Shown: piece after piece, positions 10,946-22,820 of the stretch | Numbering within the stretch: position 1 is the stretch's first letter | How the letters are laid out: each line of letters begins with the position of its first letter | Assembly (NCBI GenBank): GCA_032622095.1 | Contig: CP136069.1 | Location: 159,825,043-159,889,042, forward strand | Direction of reading: 5' to 3' | Source of the DNA: Siphonodentalium dalli | Lineage: Eukaryota; Mollusca; Scaphopoda; Gadilida; Siphonodentaliidae | DNA: 64,000 bases | The notes under the pieces: generated by a model | Told to the model about the DNA's origin: nothing | Databases searched by the model: none | Seen by the model: the letters and a program-made list of their open reading frames with translations, nothing else | Program-made: the position numbers and the translations under genes

Positions 10946-11720
10946 TATAGATTTTTGTATTTTCTACAGACACATGAGACCATATATTCCCAATTTATAA
11001 TGGTCAAGAGTTCACGAGGCATGTCGTCACCTAGTCCAAAATTGACTATACATTGAATGTATATCTTTGTTATCCCGTAGATTTTCGACTAGTCGTCACC
11101 ATGATGCCAATCTATGACATCAGGTGAAGTTCGGGGAGCCATCACATATCTAAACAAAGTAAAAAGTATGCAATCACATAAAACACAAGTCATTGGAGAA
11201 GAAACATTGCTCCCTATTAATTTGACAGGTATGTAATTAAAGGGTGTTCTGACGTCATTGGATAAATATTGTTTGTATCAAGAATAAGACGAGCCCTCAA
11301 TAAGTTGATGGTTTCGACAGAAATTGTTCTCCTGTTGCGCAAATGTTGTTTTGTTATATATCAGTATAATGACCATTTTGGACACAATGTAGTCGGTCTT
11401 CCGCACTTCATTACCCCACTGTATAGTTAAAATTGTTTCAGATGATTTACCTTGCTTTTAACGAATTTAATCAGCAAAATATCAAAATTTAAGGATTGCA
11501 CAATTGTAGAAATTGGTGATTATATTTATGTCACAATATAGCAGGTTAGAGTTGAATTTCCCATAGAACAAGTAACATAAGATTCATTTTGCTGAAATAT
11601 AGGGGGCTCACATATAAACCAAAGCATATTTAATCAGCTAAATATCAAATTGTGGAATTTGCTGATTGGGTCCTATCTATATGTCACATATATCGAAGGT
11701 TATAGCGTTGGTGCTTTGTG
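10946..11720 (+). repeat. Non-coding duplicated unit, copy 3 of 4
   Basis: Nearly identical to copy 4 (13363-14060) over its first ~400 bp, beginning GATTTTTGTATTTTCTACAG and including CTAGTCCAAAATTGACTATA, which copy 1 lacks. Copies 3 and 4 are therefore the most recent pair. Confidence 0.8.
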
Positions 11721-11788
11721 TGTACGTGTATCAGTTTTAAATACTTATATAAGCGCCAAAGCTATGTCTTTAAAGGCCCATTTAATTT

Positions 11789-12912
11789 TCGAGTCACCGG
11801 GGGGGGGGGGGGGAGGTCATGAAACAAATTATGGACACTAGGCGCTTTTTTTTATTTTTTCCGCCCACTGAGTACCCACCACCCCCTAATTTAAATTTTT
11901 TTTCCGATTCTGGGATAGGGACCCACCCCCTTCAAACTGCTTCAAATGACTATTTCACTAAGTTGTCCTGATCTATCTTATCTATGTTCCGTATCATGGT
12001 TATAGAAGCATTTCTACTTATGGCTGAACAGTTTCAAAGCAATTCTCCAATAAATGTGGGCTGTAGGTTGTGCTGATGTATTCACATTTGAAATCCAAGA
12101 TGGCTGCTGGTGGCCATGTTTGTTTTGAACAAATTTCGGGAAAAAAAAGGGATGCTCCCTCTCTTGAGGTCACTCTGAAGATCCATATGAAATATGGTGA
12201 CGATTGGATGAGAAATGTGACCTGTAAGATGTGCTAAAGGATTTAGTCATACAAAAAGTTAAATCAAAGATGGCCGCTGGCAGCCATGTTTGTTTTACAG
12301 ATTTCGGGAAAAAATGGTAGGCACCCATCGAAAGGTCACAATGAGGATTCATATGAAGGTTGGTGATATTCGGATGAGAGATAAGCTCTGTAGGGTGGGC
12401 TAAAGGATTTAGTGATGCAAAGAGTAAAATCCAAGATATCTGCCGGTGGCGATGTTTTCATCAAAAATCGTTCAAATTTGACAGCTCCCATCTAGAGGTG
12501 ATCCTAGACCCATGTACCGAATATCGCTGAAATCGGTTCAAGTTTGTTTTAACACCTTTATGTTAAATTTTATTATGTTTTTTTGAGTAGTCTGTTTAAA
12601 CCTGAGCCCTTCCATGTCAATGTGCATTGATAGATCCTTGATGAAAACATTTAGCAAGCTGACCCATTGGTGTCATCCCTCATTATTAACTGATGGTGAA
12701 CTCAAACCCCCTACCAATAGTTAAGTTCATCCCTATTACATAATTGAAGCATTCTTAAAACCTGTTGTCCCATTATTTTGAAGAAAAATGACCACAGGAA
12801 AAAAATTACAGGACCAGGAAAAATAGTGTTAGCCGGGCTGCTGAACCACCCACCCACCCCCGCCTAGTGTTCGGACAAAATTTGCAGACCCCCCCCCCCT
12901 GGAGTCACCGAT
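11789..12912. mobile_element. Inverted-repeat element with poly-G ends and internal AAGATGGC repeats
   Basis: The left end has GAGTCACC, a G15 run, then CAAATTATGGACACTAGGCG. The right end is its imperfect inverse: CGCCTAGTGTTCGGACAAAA, then a C11 run and GGAGTCACC. The interior (about 12050-12560) holds three diverged ~150-bp direct repeats, each with AAATC(A/C)AAGAT(G/A)(G/T)C(C/T)GC and CATGTTTG. No transposase. It sits between duplicated-unit copies 3 and 4. The pairing of the ends is imperfect, so the exact borders are uncertain. Confidence 0.6.
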
Positions 12913-13362
12913 TATTTTTTGTATATAGTGCCTTGATATACGGTTTTAATAACAATCTATGACATCAAATATGATTAAAATACTATAATTCATCACCATT
13001 TGGAACGTCTTTGTCTCAGAAGGTGCCCATATGCATAGAATAATGGAAAATAGCTGAAAATATAGAAACATTTCACCCGTTTCGCTCCCAGAATGCAACA
13101 TAATTCAAACTAAGATATAGTGTTATTCCCCTTGCATTGAAAATAATAGACTTTGAAGTACAGTCCAGATATAACTTAAGCACAGAAAACACGTCGGTAC
13201 ATCAACAAAAACAACACGTTCACAGTTTACTATACCGGATAAGTTGATAATACAATGTTTTGAAGCTTCTTCTTTCATTTGGTATATGATATGGCATATA
13301 TTTGTATAATGTGATATGGGTGATCGAAAATTATGTGGGCCTTTAATATGTGTCCATGGTTA
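12913..13362. repeat. Dispersed repeat, second copy at 36345-36615
   Basis: CGGATAAGTTGATAATACAATG, TTCACAGTTTA and AATGTGATATGGG match 36430-36610 in the same order. Weaker similarity extends upstream through TTATTCCCCTTGCATTGA. No coding content. Confidence 0.7.
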
Positions 13363-14060
13363 TAGATTTTTGTATTTTCTACAGACATATGAGACCATAT
13401 ATTCCCAATTTATAATGGTCAAGAGTTCACGAGGCATGTCGTCACCTAGTCCAAAATTGACTATACATTGAATGTATATCTTTGTTATCCCGTAGATTTT
13501 CGACTAGTCGTCACCATGATGCCAATCTATGACATCAGGTGAAGTTCGGAGCCATCAAATATCTAAACAAAGTAAAAAGTATGCAATCACATAAAACACA
13601 AGTCATTGGAGAAGAAACATTGCTCCCTATTAATTTGACAGGTATGTAATTAAAGGGTGTTCTGTCGTCATTGGATAAATATTGTTTGAATCGAGAATAA
13701 GACGAGCACTCAATAAGTTAAAGGGTTGGACAGAAATTTTTCTCCTGTTGCGCAAAGTTTGTTTTGTTATATACCAGAAATGACCACTTTGGACACAATG
13801 GACCGTACATTGTAGTCGGTCTTCCGCACTTCATTACCCCACTGTAATTAAAATTGCTCCGATGATTTACCTTGCAATTAACGAATTTAATCGGCTAAAT
13901 ATCAAATTTGTGGATTGCACAATTGTGGAATTGGACGATTATCTTTATGTCACGAAAAAGGTTAGAGTTGAGTTTTTCATTATAGATATAGCGCCTGAAC
14001 CCAGAGATGGAGATTGTAGATTGCCAATGCTATACCCGCGATACATGCCGGAAAAGTAAC
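13363..14060 (+). repeat. Non-coding duplicated unit, copy 4 of 4
   Basis: Matches copies 1 and 3, continuing through TTAACGAATTTAATCGGCTAA to about 14060. The open frame at 13862-14059 is not conserved in copies 1 and 3, which argues against coding. Confidence 0.8.
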
Positions 14061-14420
14061 CTATATAGGCGTATGCTTAATTCTGTTATAATATGCAGAG
14101 GCGTTGTGTGAATAGCGAAGAGCGTTTACAGTGCCAGTTGCTACTATATATAGAGTGTTATATGAAAAATAAATCCGCACCATGAATATACATTGTGAAT
14201 ATGTGCTCACGTTGCAGACATGTTGAAGCGGCAGAACAATTCTCCGTGGTGTTGGTAAATTTATGTGGCCAGGAAACTGAATCTGTTTTCTTGGGGGGAT
14301 TGCATATTTTATCTGACATCGGATCAGATTCTGACACGTGCCTCTCGGACAGTTTATTTTTCTACAGTTGGGGATCTCGGGAGCCGGAGGTTATAGTGAT
14401 GTAATTGTACAGTCACATCG
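14061..14420 (+). repeat. Second duplicated unit, copy 1 (uninterrupted)
   Basis: It aligns with 14775-14816 plus 15462-15720 through GCGAAGAGCGTTTACAGTG, GGCCAGGAAACTGAATCTG, GCATATTTTATCTGACATCG and TTCTGACACGTGCCTCT. The small frame at 14195-14404 is broken in the other copy, so it is not treated as a gene. Confidence 0.8.
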
Positions 14421-14774
14421 ATTCCACTCACGGCATCTCAAACAAATAAAACAAGGCGTTTACGTGAATCGACAAGTAAACTAGAACAGAGATTTGGATA
14501 TGACCGCCCCCCCCCATTATGTTGAAGTATATATATATATAGGGAACCCACACCTATATATATAAACCAAACTTTGACTCTCTGTACCAAGTCAGATTCC
14601 TCGATATTAGTAATGGTCATACTTACGCTGCTTGCATTAAAGTAAAGCTAATATTGAAGCAACTATAGCGATTATTTTGTGATCGAAACTATTAGTTCAT
14701 CACAATCATTACTATAATACTTGATATTGTATAGTTCCATGATGTATACGCTACACGGGGTGTATAAGCGGAAG
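14421..14774. other. No gene seen; a TA-rich hairpin
   Basis: A hairpin of TATATATATAGGG with inverse CCTATATATATA lies at about 14530-14564, next to a C run at 14506-14515. No coding signal. Confidence 0.4.
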
Positions 14775-14816
14775 TGCAAGATGAGTCGCGAAGAGCGTTA
14801 CAGTGCGATTTTGTAG

Positions 14817-15081
14817 TTATCGCTTTCTATATACTGAATGGATTCTCACATTCAGTTATATAAGTATATTCATTTGGAAGGGTGTTCAGGTAATAAAAGC
14901 AGACGACAGACAGAAATCAAACAGATAGCACAAGGGAACAATTATTCATATTCATTGGCGGGAAATGTTTAGATAATAAATTCAACAAACTATGGACGTT
15001 TGTTGAATTTATTATCCGAACATTTCCAAAGGGAACAACCCATCAAATCAATGAGTATATATTCAGTTTAGAAAGGGTTAA
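14817..15081. mobile_element. TTAA MITE family C with AGAAAGGGTTAA end and a central hairpin
   Basis: The right end is AGAAAGGGTTAA; the left end (TTATCGCTTTCTATATACTG) is a mutated inverse of it. Near the centre, at 14961-15027, a ~30-bp stem (AGATAATAAATTCAACAAAC and its inverse) has a 7-base loop. Relatives with the same AGATAATAAGTTCAAC core lie at about 25560-26020 and 43963-44832. Non-autonomous. Confidence 0.7.
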
Positions 15082-15461
15082 AGTGATGTGAAACTGTTAC
15101 ACTCCGGTTGGGTGATCAAATAGAAATGGAGAATAATCTTGCTCAAATTAGTTATGTTTGTGAATATTAATCCAAATTTACAACACAGACGTCAGTCTTA
15201 TATATTTATTAAAGGCAATGAGTATCGATGGCGAAATCATTTGCGTTAGTTTATCGGCGATTGTTGCGTCCCGGATCAAGATGTAAATATTTACAATTGA
15301 GCGTTGTTCAGACGGTGTTTTCTATGGAGTTGTATGGTCAATTTCTTTGAGATTTTGGGCGATGTTAGTAGAATGCTCCATCCCCAAAGTTGGTATAGCG
15401 CCTGAGTACTAATTTATCAGTTTCACGCACCCGAACAAGTCCATAATAATTATGTCCTTAA
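15078..15461 (+). mobile_element. TTAA-bounded repeat family D, copy 1
   Basis: It is bounded by TTAA at 15078-15081 (shared with the previous element) and 15458-15461. A second copy is bounded the same way at 42782-43157. Shared landmarks include GGGTGATCAAATA, GTAAATATTTA, GTTTTCTATGGA and AACTTATCAGTTT or its variant. Inverted ends are very short, so the class is uncertain. Confidence 0.65.
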
Positions 15462-15720
15462 AATAAGAAACATATATGCACCATGTAAATGGGGGAGTAT
15501 ATGCTCTTGTTGCAGCCATGCTGAAACGTCAGAACAACACAGTGCCCCGTGGAGCTGGTAATGTGGCCAGGAAACTTAATCTGTTTTCTTGGGGGATTGC
15601 ATATTTTATCTGACATCGGAGAAGATTCTGACACGTGCCTCTGGAACTTCAGTTTATTTTTGTATAGTCAGTTGGGGATCTCTCGAGCCGGGGATATATA
15701 GTGATGTAATATTATAATTA

Positions 15721-16619
15721 CAGCTATTACACTCGTGTCATCCCCCAGTCTTTGTAAGCATACATCTCCAACAGATAAAATAAACGGAGCGACGATTTAA
15801 CTAGAGCATGGCGTGGGTATGTGCCTACCTCAATGTTGAATAGTTGGAAATTTCATGCCTCAAAATAGCAAAACCGGTTGCAATTATAGTTGTAGTCTGG
15901 CCAGAACTCTCCACCAAGGGCTGCACACGTGCAGAAGAGAGACAATATGTCCCTTCATTCTTCATATATACATGTAGTATTAGATTGGCAAGATATAGTA
16001 CCTATAACGCATGTTGGTATGTTTACCAACCGTCTACATTTTCGGAATTACCATATGACTGAAAAAGTGCCTCTTTATAGCTGGAAGTTATGACCCCTTC
16101 CTTTTGTTGCCCCCGGCGCCGATGTCCCACCTCCAATATCAACACGTAGTCTAGCTTCTCAGTGCCGAGTTCCCTTCCCAGACATTCCATAAAAATATGC
16201 TTCGGCTTATAGATAGATGACATCGTAAACTTACGGTCAACTGACCAACATGAGTTATCTGTCCTGATCGCGGATATCAAACCATGGACACTTCTCTCGT
16301 GAGATGTTTACAGATCATTTATGTCACCGAACATTATACCTTAATAGCGCCTGATATAGATCTAGATGTGTGGTTCTAATTGGTCTAACGCAGCGTGTAA
16401 TAATTTTAATTATTCTACGTAATTTCCGTAAAATTGACGCTATTGTTTGCTGACCGACCCATGCGCTCAACCAACTGAGGTGATTAGTTTATGACCCTGT
16501 AGATTCCTAGGTTGCATAAACTAGGGACATATGTTAACAGCGTGTTGAAATTAGACGACCATGCACTCTCGATATGTATAGGGAATAATAATGAGTTCAC
16601 TCACGAACACAGGGAGGTG
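15721..16619. other. No gene recognised
   Basis: AGTTGGAAATTTCATGCC near 15842 belongs to the TTTCCAACT-type repeat. Near 16445-16490 the minus strand has CTCAGTTGGTTGAGCGCATG, similar to a tRNA A-box region, but no B-box or foldable tRNA follows. Otherwise nothing. Confidence 0.35.
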
Positions 16620-16850
16620 AGCATTTTTGTTGGGGGGGGGGGGGGGGTGACCCGCCTCCAATTAATCAATTAATTGGTCAAAATGTTCAACATGTGGGCA
16701 TTCCATATATATAATCTTAGTCGATGGGCCAGATGGTATCAAATTATGGACCAAAAATAATGTTTTTCTTAACACCATACAATATATACCCACTGATAAA
16801 TTTAAGGTTTGGTAGACAATTTTTTTATATTGGAGGTGGGTACCCCTAAT
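16620..16850. repeat. Poly-G (16) and short inverted repeat
   Basis: A G16 run at 16632-16647 is followed by ACCCGCCTCCAAT (16650-16662), whose inverse ATTGGAGGTGGGT lies at 16829-16841. Perhaps a small inverted-repeat element of the poly-G-ended kind seen at 11789. Confidence 0.45.
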
Positions 16851-17373
16851 AAAAATCGATTTATTTTTTCTTCAAGATACATGTACAACTAAATGTCTGT
16901 TCATCATACTTCACGTTGATTTCTGGCAAACAGGAAATGCATTTCAAGAGGCAGGATTGTGCTGTGCATATTTTTACTGTGCATGTTGACAGGGGATTAG
17001 TGTAGAAGTGCAACCATTCAACGGGCCATAAACTCCCCAACATTGCTCTCAGCATATATAGGATAACAATCAAACTGGGAGGATATCCATGTCAAGATGC
17101 ACCACTAACCATTCATACGACGGTCCCCAAATGTGATTCATTATGAAACTGGGAGTGGTTGCATACAAAGTGCAGTTTTAGCTGGCATCTTTTCGAGCTG
17201 CGTGTATGCATGGATATAAGCTCGTAGTAATTAATTTAAGTGTTATGAATTAAGGTGGAGGTGAAATGGCTTGTTTCAACATTGGTAGCCATGGAAAGTT
17301 TTTCAGAAACCATATCTTCCATAAGATATATCCTGAAACTACTGATTTAAAAAAAACGCTATATAGAGTATGC
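16851..17373. other. No feature seen
   Basis: AT-rich, with no recognisable motif on either strand. Confidence 0.35.
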
Positions 17374-17773
17374 TTAACCCTTTACCCAACAAACCGGCCA
17401 AAACCGGCCAAATAAAGCTTCAACAGCCTAAAATATCTTCGGTCTGTCTCAATAAAACCATACAAATATGGATATCATTGGAACCGGCTCCTTGACCACA
17501 TTGTGATAGTTACAGTTATACCCTGTGCCAATGCATTCTCTTATATATGCGAGTCGACCATAGGTCGCCTCGCATATATAAGAGAATGCATTGGCCTAAA
17601 AAAAATCTTTTTTTAACACTTTTTACCATTTTTTCTTACATTCTTTAACAATTTTATAATTTTTAATGTCTTAAGCCAATGCATTATCTTATATATGCGA
17701 GGCGACCTATGGTCGACTCGCATATATAAGAGAATGCATTGGCACAGGGCTCTTCTGTTGGGTAAAGGGTTAA
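17374..17773 (+). mobile_element. TTAA MITE family A, full 400-bp copy
   Basis: Ends TTAACCCTTTACCC and GGGTAAAGGGTTAA. It has the same order of parts as 1342: a unique segment with AACCGGCTCCTTGACCACA, palindrome 1, an ~80-bp T-rich spacer (CACTTTTTACCATTTTTTC), palindrome 2. It has the same length as 57637-58036 and few differences, suggesting recent spread. Its right TTAA is at the same time the left TTAA of the next element. Confidence 0.92.
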
Positions 17774-18201
17774 AGATGCATAATCCAATTAAGCGCCCCT
17801 CAATTAAAAATATTTGATTCGAGTCGAGGAACCCAACTATCAAAGCTCAGAGTTATTAGATGTCGATTTTTTAAATCTATTATTTTTCACCATCGAGACT
17901 TATTAGTGGCACAGTAAAAAATCGACGAGCCGATGGTCTCGTACCAAATTGCGGATGAAGATGGGTAACTCTAAAATAAAGAGCTTTGCGTTGATAACAA
18001 GGCCAAATCTTGTCGAACAATTAACATATTGATAAATAAATGTTTCGGGCAATTTTATACTCTATAGTTGACAGCGGTTAGCATTATTTTTGGGCAATTA
18101 ATCGATTCAGATAACTGAAGCGGCATTTCTAAATATGTTGTTGTTGTTGTTGTTGGAATCTGATTATGTGGGGACCATCGAATCGGATTGAGTACCTTTA
18201 A
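17770..18201 (-). mobile_element. TTAA foldback MITE family B, copy 3
   Basis: Begins TTAAAGATGCATAATCC and ends GGATTGAGTACCTTTAA. The interior has TTGACAGCGGTTAGC and a (TTG)n run at about 18136. It shares TTAA 17770-17773 with the family A element, which must have inserted into its left target duplication. Confidence 0.88.
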
Positions 18202-18350
18202 TTATAGTGCACGTATTTGTATTGGTTTAAAATGATATTGCTAAAAAAAACATGTCACCTATTTCTGCTCATGAATTATCTCCCTTTGAGTTTATTTCAA
18301 AAGTGTCTTATAATTCAAAATTGATGTCTAGTCGTACTATGCATGCAGTT
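18202..18350. other. No feature seen
   Basis: Short AT-rich spacer between elements. Confidence 0.35.
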
Positions 18351-18778
18351 CAAGTCTGATTATAGTGTGTCTGCCATTTGCAGAATGAGGTCCACAGAGG
18401 GTGAATTTAGTGACGCTATCTCGGATAGCATCACCAAATTGACCCTCGTGGACCTCATTCTGCATGGCATCATCAGCTATGGGAGACATAGGCTCAGATT
18501 TGAAGTTCCCAACTGGTGAATATTGTGATATACACCCATTGGGAACATCGACTATGCAATGTGTCGTCTGCCAATATGGGGATATATAACTAAATTAAAA
18601 AAGAAATAGAATCTGTGTGAAGAAGTTTCTATAGAAATTTTTTAATAAAGAAACTTTCCAGAGAAGATGAGGCCTAAGCAGAATGAGCCCCCCCCCCCCC
18701 CACCCAGAGGGTTAATTTAGTGATAACGTCTCTGGGAACCCCATTCTGCAAATAACAGACACACTATTATAAGTCTTA
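18351..18778 (+). mobile_element. MITE family E (GCAGAATGAGGTCC palindromes), copy 1
   Basis: The ends carry ATAGTGTGTCTG and its inverse CAGACACACTAT. Just inside each end lies a palindrome built on GCAGAATGAGG, GGTGAATTTAGTGA and their inverses; between them is a ~280-bp spacer with GGGGATATATAAC and TTTCTATAGAAA. The right palindrome has a C run (18690-18703) in place of normal sequence. No reading frame. Confidence 0.88.
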
Positions 18779-19912
18779 ATTCAGTTCAGTGGCATCAAGT
18801 CTTTTGAATTTACAAGTGTAATAATGAACTGATATTTCTGTCAGACTGGAAAAAATTGTCACATCAGCGCCACCTTAACGCGTTGTTGTTGGGGCCTATT
18901 GCACGGATGTGGACCCCGGGGATTCCAATGACCACGTGCATCGCTCCGGGTAAGCCATTCTTAACAGAATGAGGCTACCAAAGATGATGTCCCGATGTTT
19001 GTAAATAAAGTGTCAAAGCAGATTATTTTTAATCGCCGTAATACCACTGTTTGCTCCCTCCCCAATGTTGAAGCACATGAGGATAATAAACAATATACTT
19101 AGCATTATACAACGCTAATAAGATATAAACCTGGCCGCATTAAAACCAAATAACGGGTATTCTGGTGTATTGGAATTTTTCCTATCTCCTATATATATAG
19201 GACGAGGAGATCTATCTTGTCTTGAATATTTGTCCTCATATATATATAGTAATAGTTGTTTTTAAACAAAATAAAATATATCATCAGAACCCATGCGCCG
19301 GAATTTTGCCAGTTTACATTGGGCATCGGTCGGCTATTTATGTAGCGACAAGAGATTATGAGTTTCATGAAACATGGACGTTTTCCATTCGAATGCATAT
19401 ACTTGTATAGGAAGAGTACATGCATGCATTGATCATCTGCAAATTAGAACTGTATATTTATGAATCTGGCACGATGGCTGTATTATATTTTACAATTAGA
19501 TATCTCCAATGCTGAATGCAACACTATGCTACCATTGTACCGATCAGCATAGCATGACGTGTATATCCTTCCATTTTTAAATTTTCCCGTCATGCATGGA
19601 AGTCAGCATGGCAACAAAACTTAGTTGTGAACAAGTTGGGACAATTCAAAAAATGTAGCTGACAGCAGTTGGGACAATTAAAATCTATCAAACTAACTTG
19701 CGCCATGCATGGCATAATTATACAGTGATGGTTGTGTCCAAGATATGGTACATGAGGTTATATATAACCCCTATACCGTTGATACCACAGTGATCGAACA
19801 CCGTGCACATACATGCACACGACATACGACATCAACAGCGGCGCGCAGCTAGAGTTGGCTGCACTCGGTTTACTATAGTTCATATTTCGGTAATTAGTTT
19901 ACTAACACCCTC
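18779..19912. other. No gene recognised
   Basis: AT-rich and unremarkable. Around 18890-18960 it is locally GC-richer but without an open frame. Short frames at 19189-19425 overlap on both strands and have no motif. Confidence 0.35.
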
Positions 19913-19971
19913 TTAAAGTAACATGCATGGCGGTTTGCGCTCCAAGATACACCTAATAAATCGCTGCCTCC

Positions 19972-20597
19972 ATGCAGTATTTCTCCATGCAAGGTACACA
20001 TAATAACACAATGTACATGTACATGGACCCCGCGTATAAAACTCGATGTCATTTGTATTCATCGGAATCGAAAAGAAAGAAAAAAACTCCATCCAGGAAA
20101 AAGAGAGCCACAGAGAGATTGGCTGCGTGGAAAAAGAGGAAATCGACTGATGCCACACCAGGCGACACCTCCCGCACAGCCGAGATCGATGCACCGCCCG
20201 AAGTGGTAATGGACTCTCCGTCGCCACGGATAGACGCGAACACCTCCCATTTCACCCCGAAGACGCCGGAATACATCGAACCGGAGTCTTCACCTGGCTC
20301 TCCTACAGCAAACGAAGCACCAACATCCGACTCCGAAGACACATCTGACTCCGACCCCAACGACGTATCTGATTCCGACTCCGACGACACATCCGATTCC
20401 GAAGAAGAAGAAATACAAGCGCGCACAAAGTCCAGATGGAACTTTTAGCGAAAGTACAAGAATCATTAAGACAAGCCGAATTACAACAAAAAAAGACCGA
20501 AGATCACATTAATCGTCCGACCCCAAGCTCGCCAACATCACCATCCGAACCACCGCCAAAAAAGAGATATAGAAAGAAACGAAACAACCGCCGCTAA
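19972..20597 (+). pseudogene. Gag/ORF1-like coding fragment, frameshifted
   Basis: A 158-codon frame (19972-20448) encodes a lysine/arginine-rich block (RKKRATERLAAWKKRKS at about residues 43-60), a proline/threonine linker and a long Ser/Asp/Glu tract (DSDSDDTSDSEEEE). In the frame one base back, an ATG at 20436 opens 53 more codons to a stop at 20597, with a helical QESLRQAELQQKK and a basic tail KKRYRKKRNNRR. The two read naturally as one protein broken by a single-base indel near 20420-20436. Basic-plus-acidic proteins of this type occur in retroelement gag/ORF1 products. No polymerase follows. The true start is unclear; later ATGs are possible. Codon third positions are C-rich, unlike the flanks. 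Confidence 0.5.
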
Positions 20598-21010
20598 GAC
20601 TCCTCCACCACGCTTTCGCCGCCTTGCCTCCAACCACATGTGCAGCACATACAACAGCCAAAATGACCGATTTCCATCGGAAAACCCAGGAAGGGTGAAG
20701 GGACTTGCACACTTCAGTCCGACCATCCTAACCGGCCTTCGGCCGGAAACGACTCGACTCATTCATCGGAATCAGAAACGGAATGTCCGGATGCGGTGTC
20801 TTAACATGAAAGTTTGAAACTATTAAAAAACTGCTTTCTATTCGTTTTAATCATCAAAATTGTGCAGCAGTATAAACGTTTCGGAGTGATGACACTTCTA
20901 GATTTTGTTCCAATTGTCTACATTTGAATTTGTAACGCGACCGCTGATTAAATTGAACCGGCGCAAACGAAACGATCCCAGATGGAGGCAATAAAGAAAT
21001 ATGATACGTT
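20598..21010. other. GC-richer flank of the gag-like fragment
   Basis: The sequence stays GC-richer to about 20800, with a small hairpin GGCCTTCGGCC at about 20733. It may be the 3' part of the same element. No poly-A or terminal repeat found. Confidence 0.35.
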
Positions 21011-22820
21011 TTGAACGAGCCTTGTCCATTTAAATCGGCGTGGTTTCTCTAGCCAATGTTTCTGCCCGCGGAATAAGTTAATGAAATGAACATGGCGGCT
21101 TCCAACGAGGAGAACAACATTGGTCAGCCCTTGATTTGTTTTCAAACATCATATAAGTTCCGAGGAATTCACTTGTCTGCGAAGAAGCATGCATAAAATA
21201 TATATAAAAATGTTCTAAAAAACTATAGCCCTCGAACTCCTTTTTGTCTTTCGAAGTAAATTTTTCAAGTTTCGTGACCATGCACCCCCGTATATATATA
21301 CCATGCATTACATTTAAGCCCGCAAATCACATATATTTATTTATTCGACATCAACAGTTTCTGTCAAAAAAAGTGCCAAGATATTCAACCGAAATTCGGG
21401 AGAAGGGGGGGGGGGTATGTGTTGTGTTTTGACACATGCATGAAGTCCTGACAAGCATCCCGTGGTATGAATAAATTAAAGGTCTAAATCGTAACCCAAA
21501 GTCTTATTTCACGTGGGTTTATACCGACGCTTATGTTACCACCTGTTTTCGTATTTCGTCCTTATCTGGAAATGGCCAATATAGCACATTTTATTTTCCA
21601 TGCGTCGTTCTTATTTAAATATCGCACATACTTTATCGCGAAGTTTGTCAGGTAAAAACAATAACTCAAACCAAAGTTCTATTAGTTTAAATAATAACGT
21701 GCCTTTAGCCCATAAATATTAAACTTATCATGGCTAAGTTCCTTATCGACATTCAAGCTCCGTATCGACATACATACTTGTTCGTTAGCAACACCCATAT
21801 CGATTAATGGGCGTCATATCGTGGTCACGTAATTTTCCGGGAGGCTCATTTACAATTAATGTTTGCACGTTCAAGCCATATAGGTCACATAATGTTATTT
21901 GTGACGCTTCAATATCCAAAGATATATACCCATATATTGTTCAGTTATAATATCGCCCTGTCACCTTATGAAACCGCACCACTGCACATAGAAGCCATCG
22001 GCACATGAATGAGAACCATCCGACTTGGTCCTTCTTCAGAACCAACGGGAGACGAAATCACAAGTAAATGAATATATAGAACATTCTTTAAAAAAAAGAC
22101 TTTGAGACCCCCACCATACTATATATGCAATGCAGCTCAGATGAGTTTAAATATTTGGAACTGATTTTATACTTCGAAATAATATATTAACTGCAGTGAC
22201 CTAAACTTTGATAACTATGAACATTATATGCTATATATAGCTCATTCAATGTATATATATGTGCATTGTTAATTGTATAATCCACATGAAGACACGAACC
22301 ATTTGTTCTTGTCCTAAAAAGTTTGTTGCAGTGTTATACAATTAATATGCGCATTTTCAAGACAGTCCAAAATGTTATCTCTTCGACCAACCGTTGCTTA
22401 TATTTATCATGTCATAATTTGCTCTTACCCCACAGCACATCCACACTCAACAGCAACACAATACGCCCGGAGGATGCTGAGTTGGTGGATCTTTTGACTC
22501 GAAGTACCCGGGACACCATTCTCCAGACGAAGCCATGCAGTATAATTTATATACTTTGCGAACCCTTATCTTCTATTTATTAGCAGTTGGATGCCAGGAT
22601 AGAGGAGCCATGATTGATAAGTCATGTAAATTGCACTCCGATAAGCATTTATATAAGACTGAAAAACTTTCCTATATATAGATAGACATGAATCAAGTTA
22701 TCCTTCTTTTGTTTGGAACACTATATATATATGAAACAATTCGCTCATGCGCGTGGGTACCATTTATAACCGATTTCGACCACGGAGGATACTTCCGTTA
22801 CTTATTCCTATTTCGGACCT
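21011..22820. other. No gene recognised
   Basis: About 1.8 kb of AT-rich DNA. A G run lies at about 21404-21415. Frames at 21244-21432 and 22323-22583 show no motif. Confidence 0.35.

Larger units (their letters stand above)
14775..15720 (+). repeat. Second duplicated unit, copy 2, split by two TTAA elements
   Basis: The left piece, 14775-14816, and the right piece, 15462-15720, together match the continuous copy at 14100-14420. The 645 bp between them are two TTAA-bounded elements (14817-15081 and 15078-15461). Confidence 0.75.

Noticed and set aside
16440-16490. Another tRNA A-box-like word on the minus strand
   Set aside because: No matching B-box or acceptor stem could be found.
20049-20426. 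A 125-residue serine-rich protein on the minus strand
   Set aside because: Antisense shadow of the acidic tract of the gag-like frame; the plus-strand reading explains the composition better.
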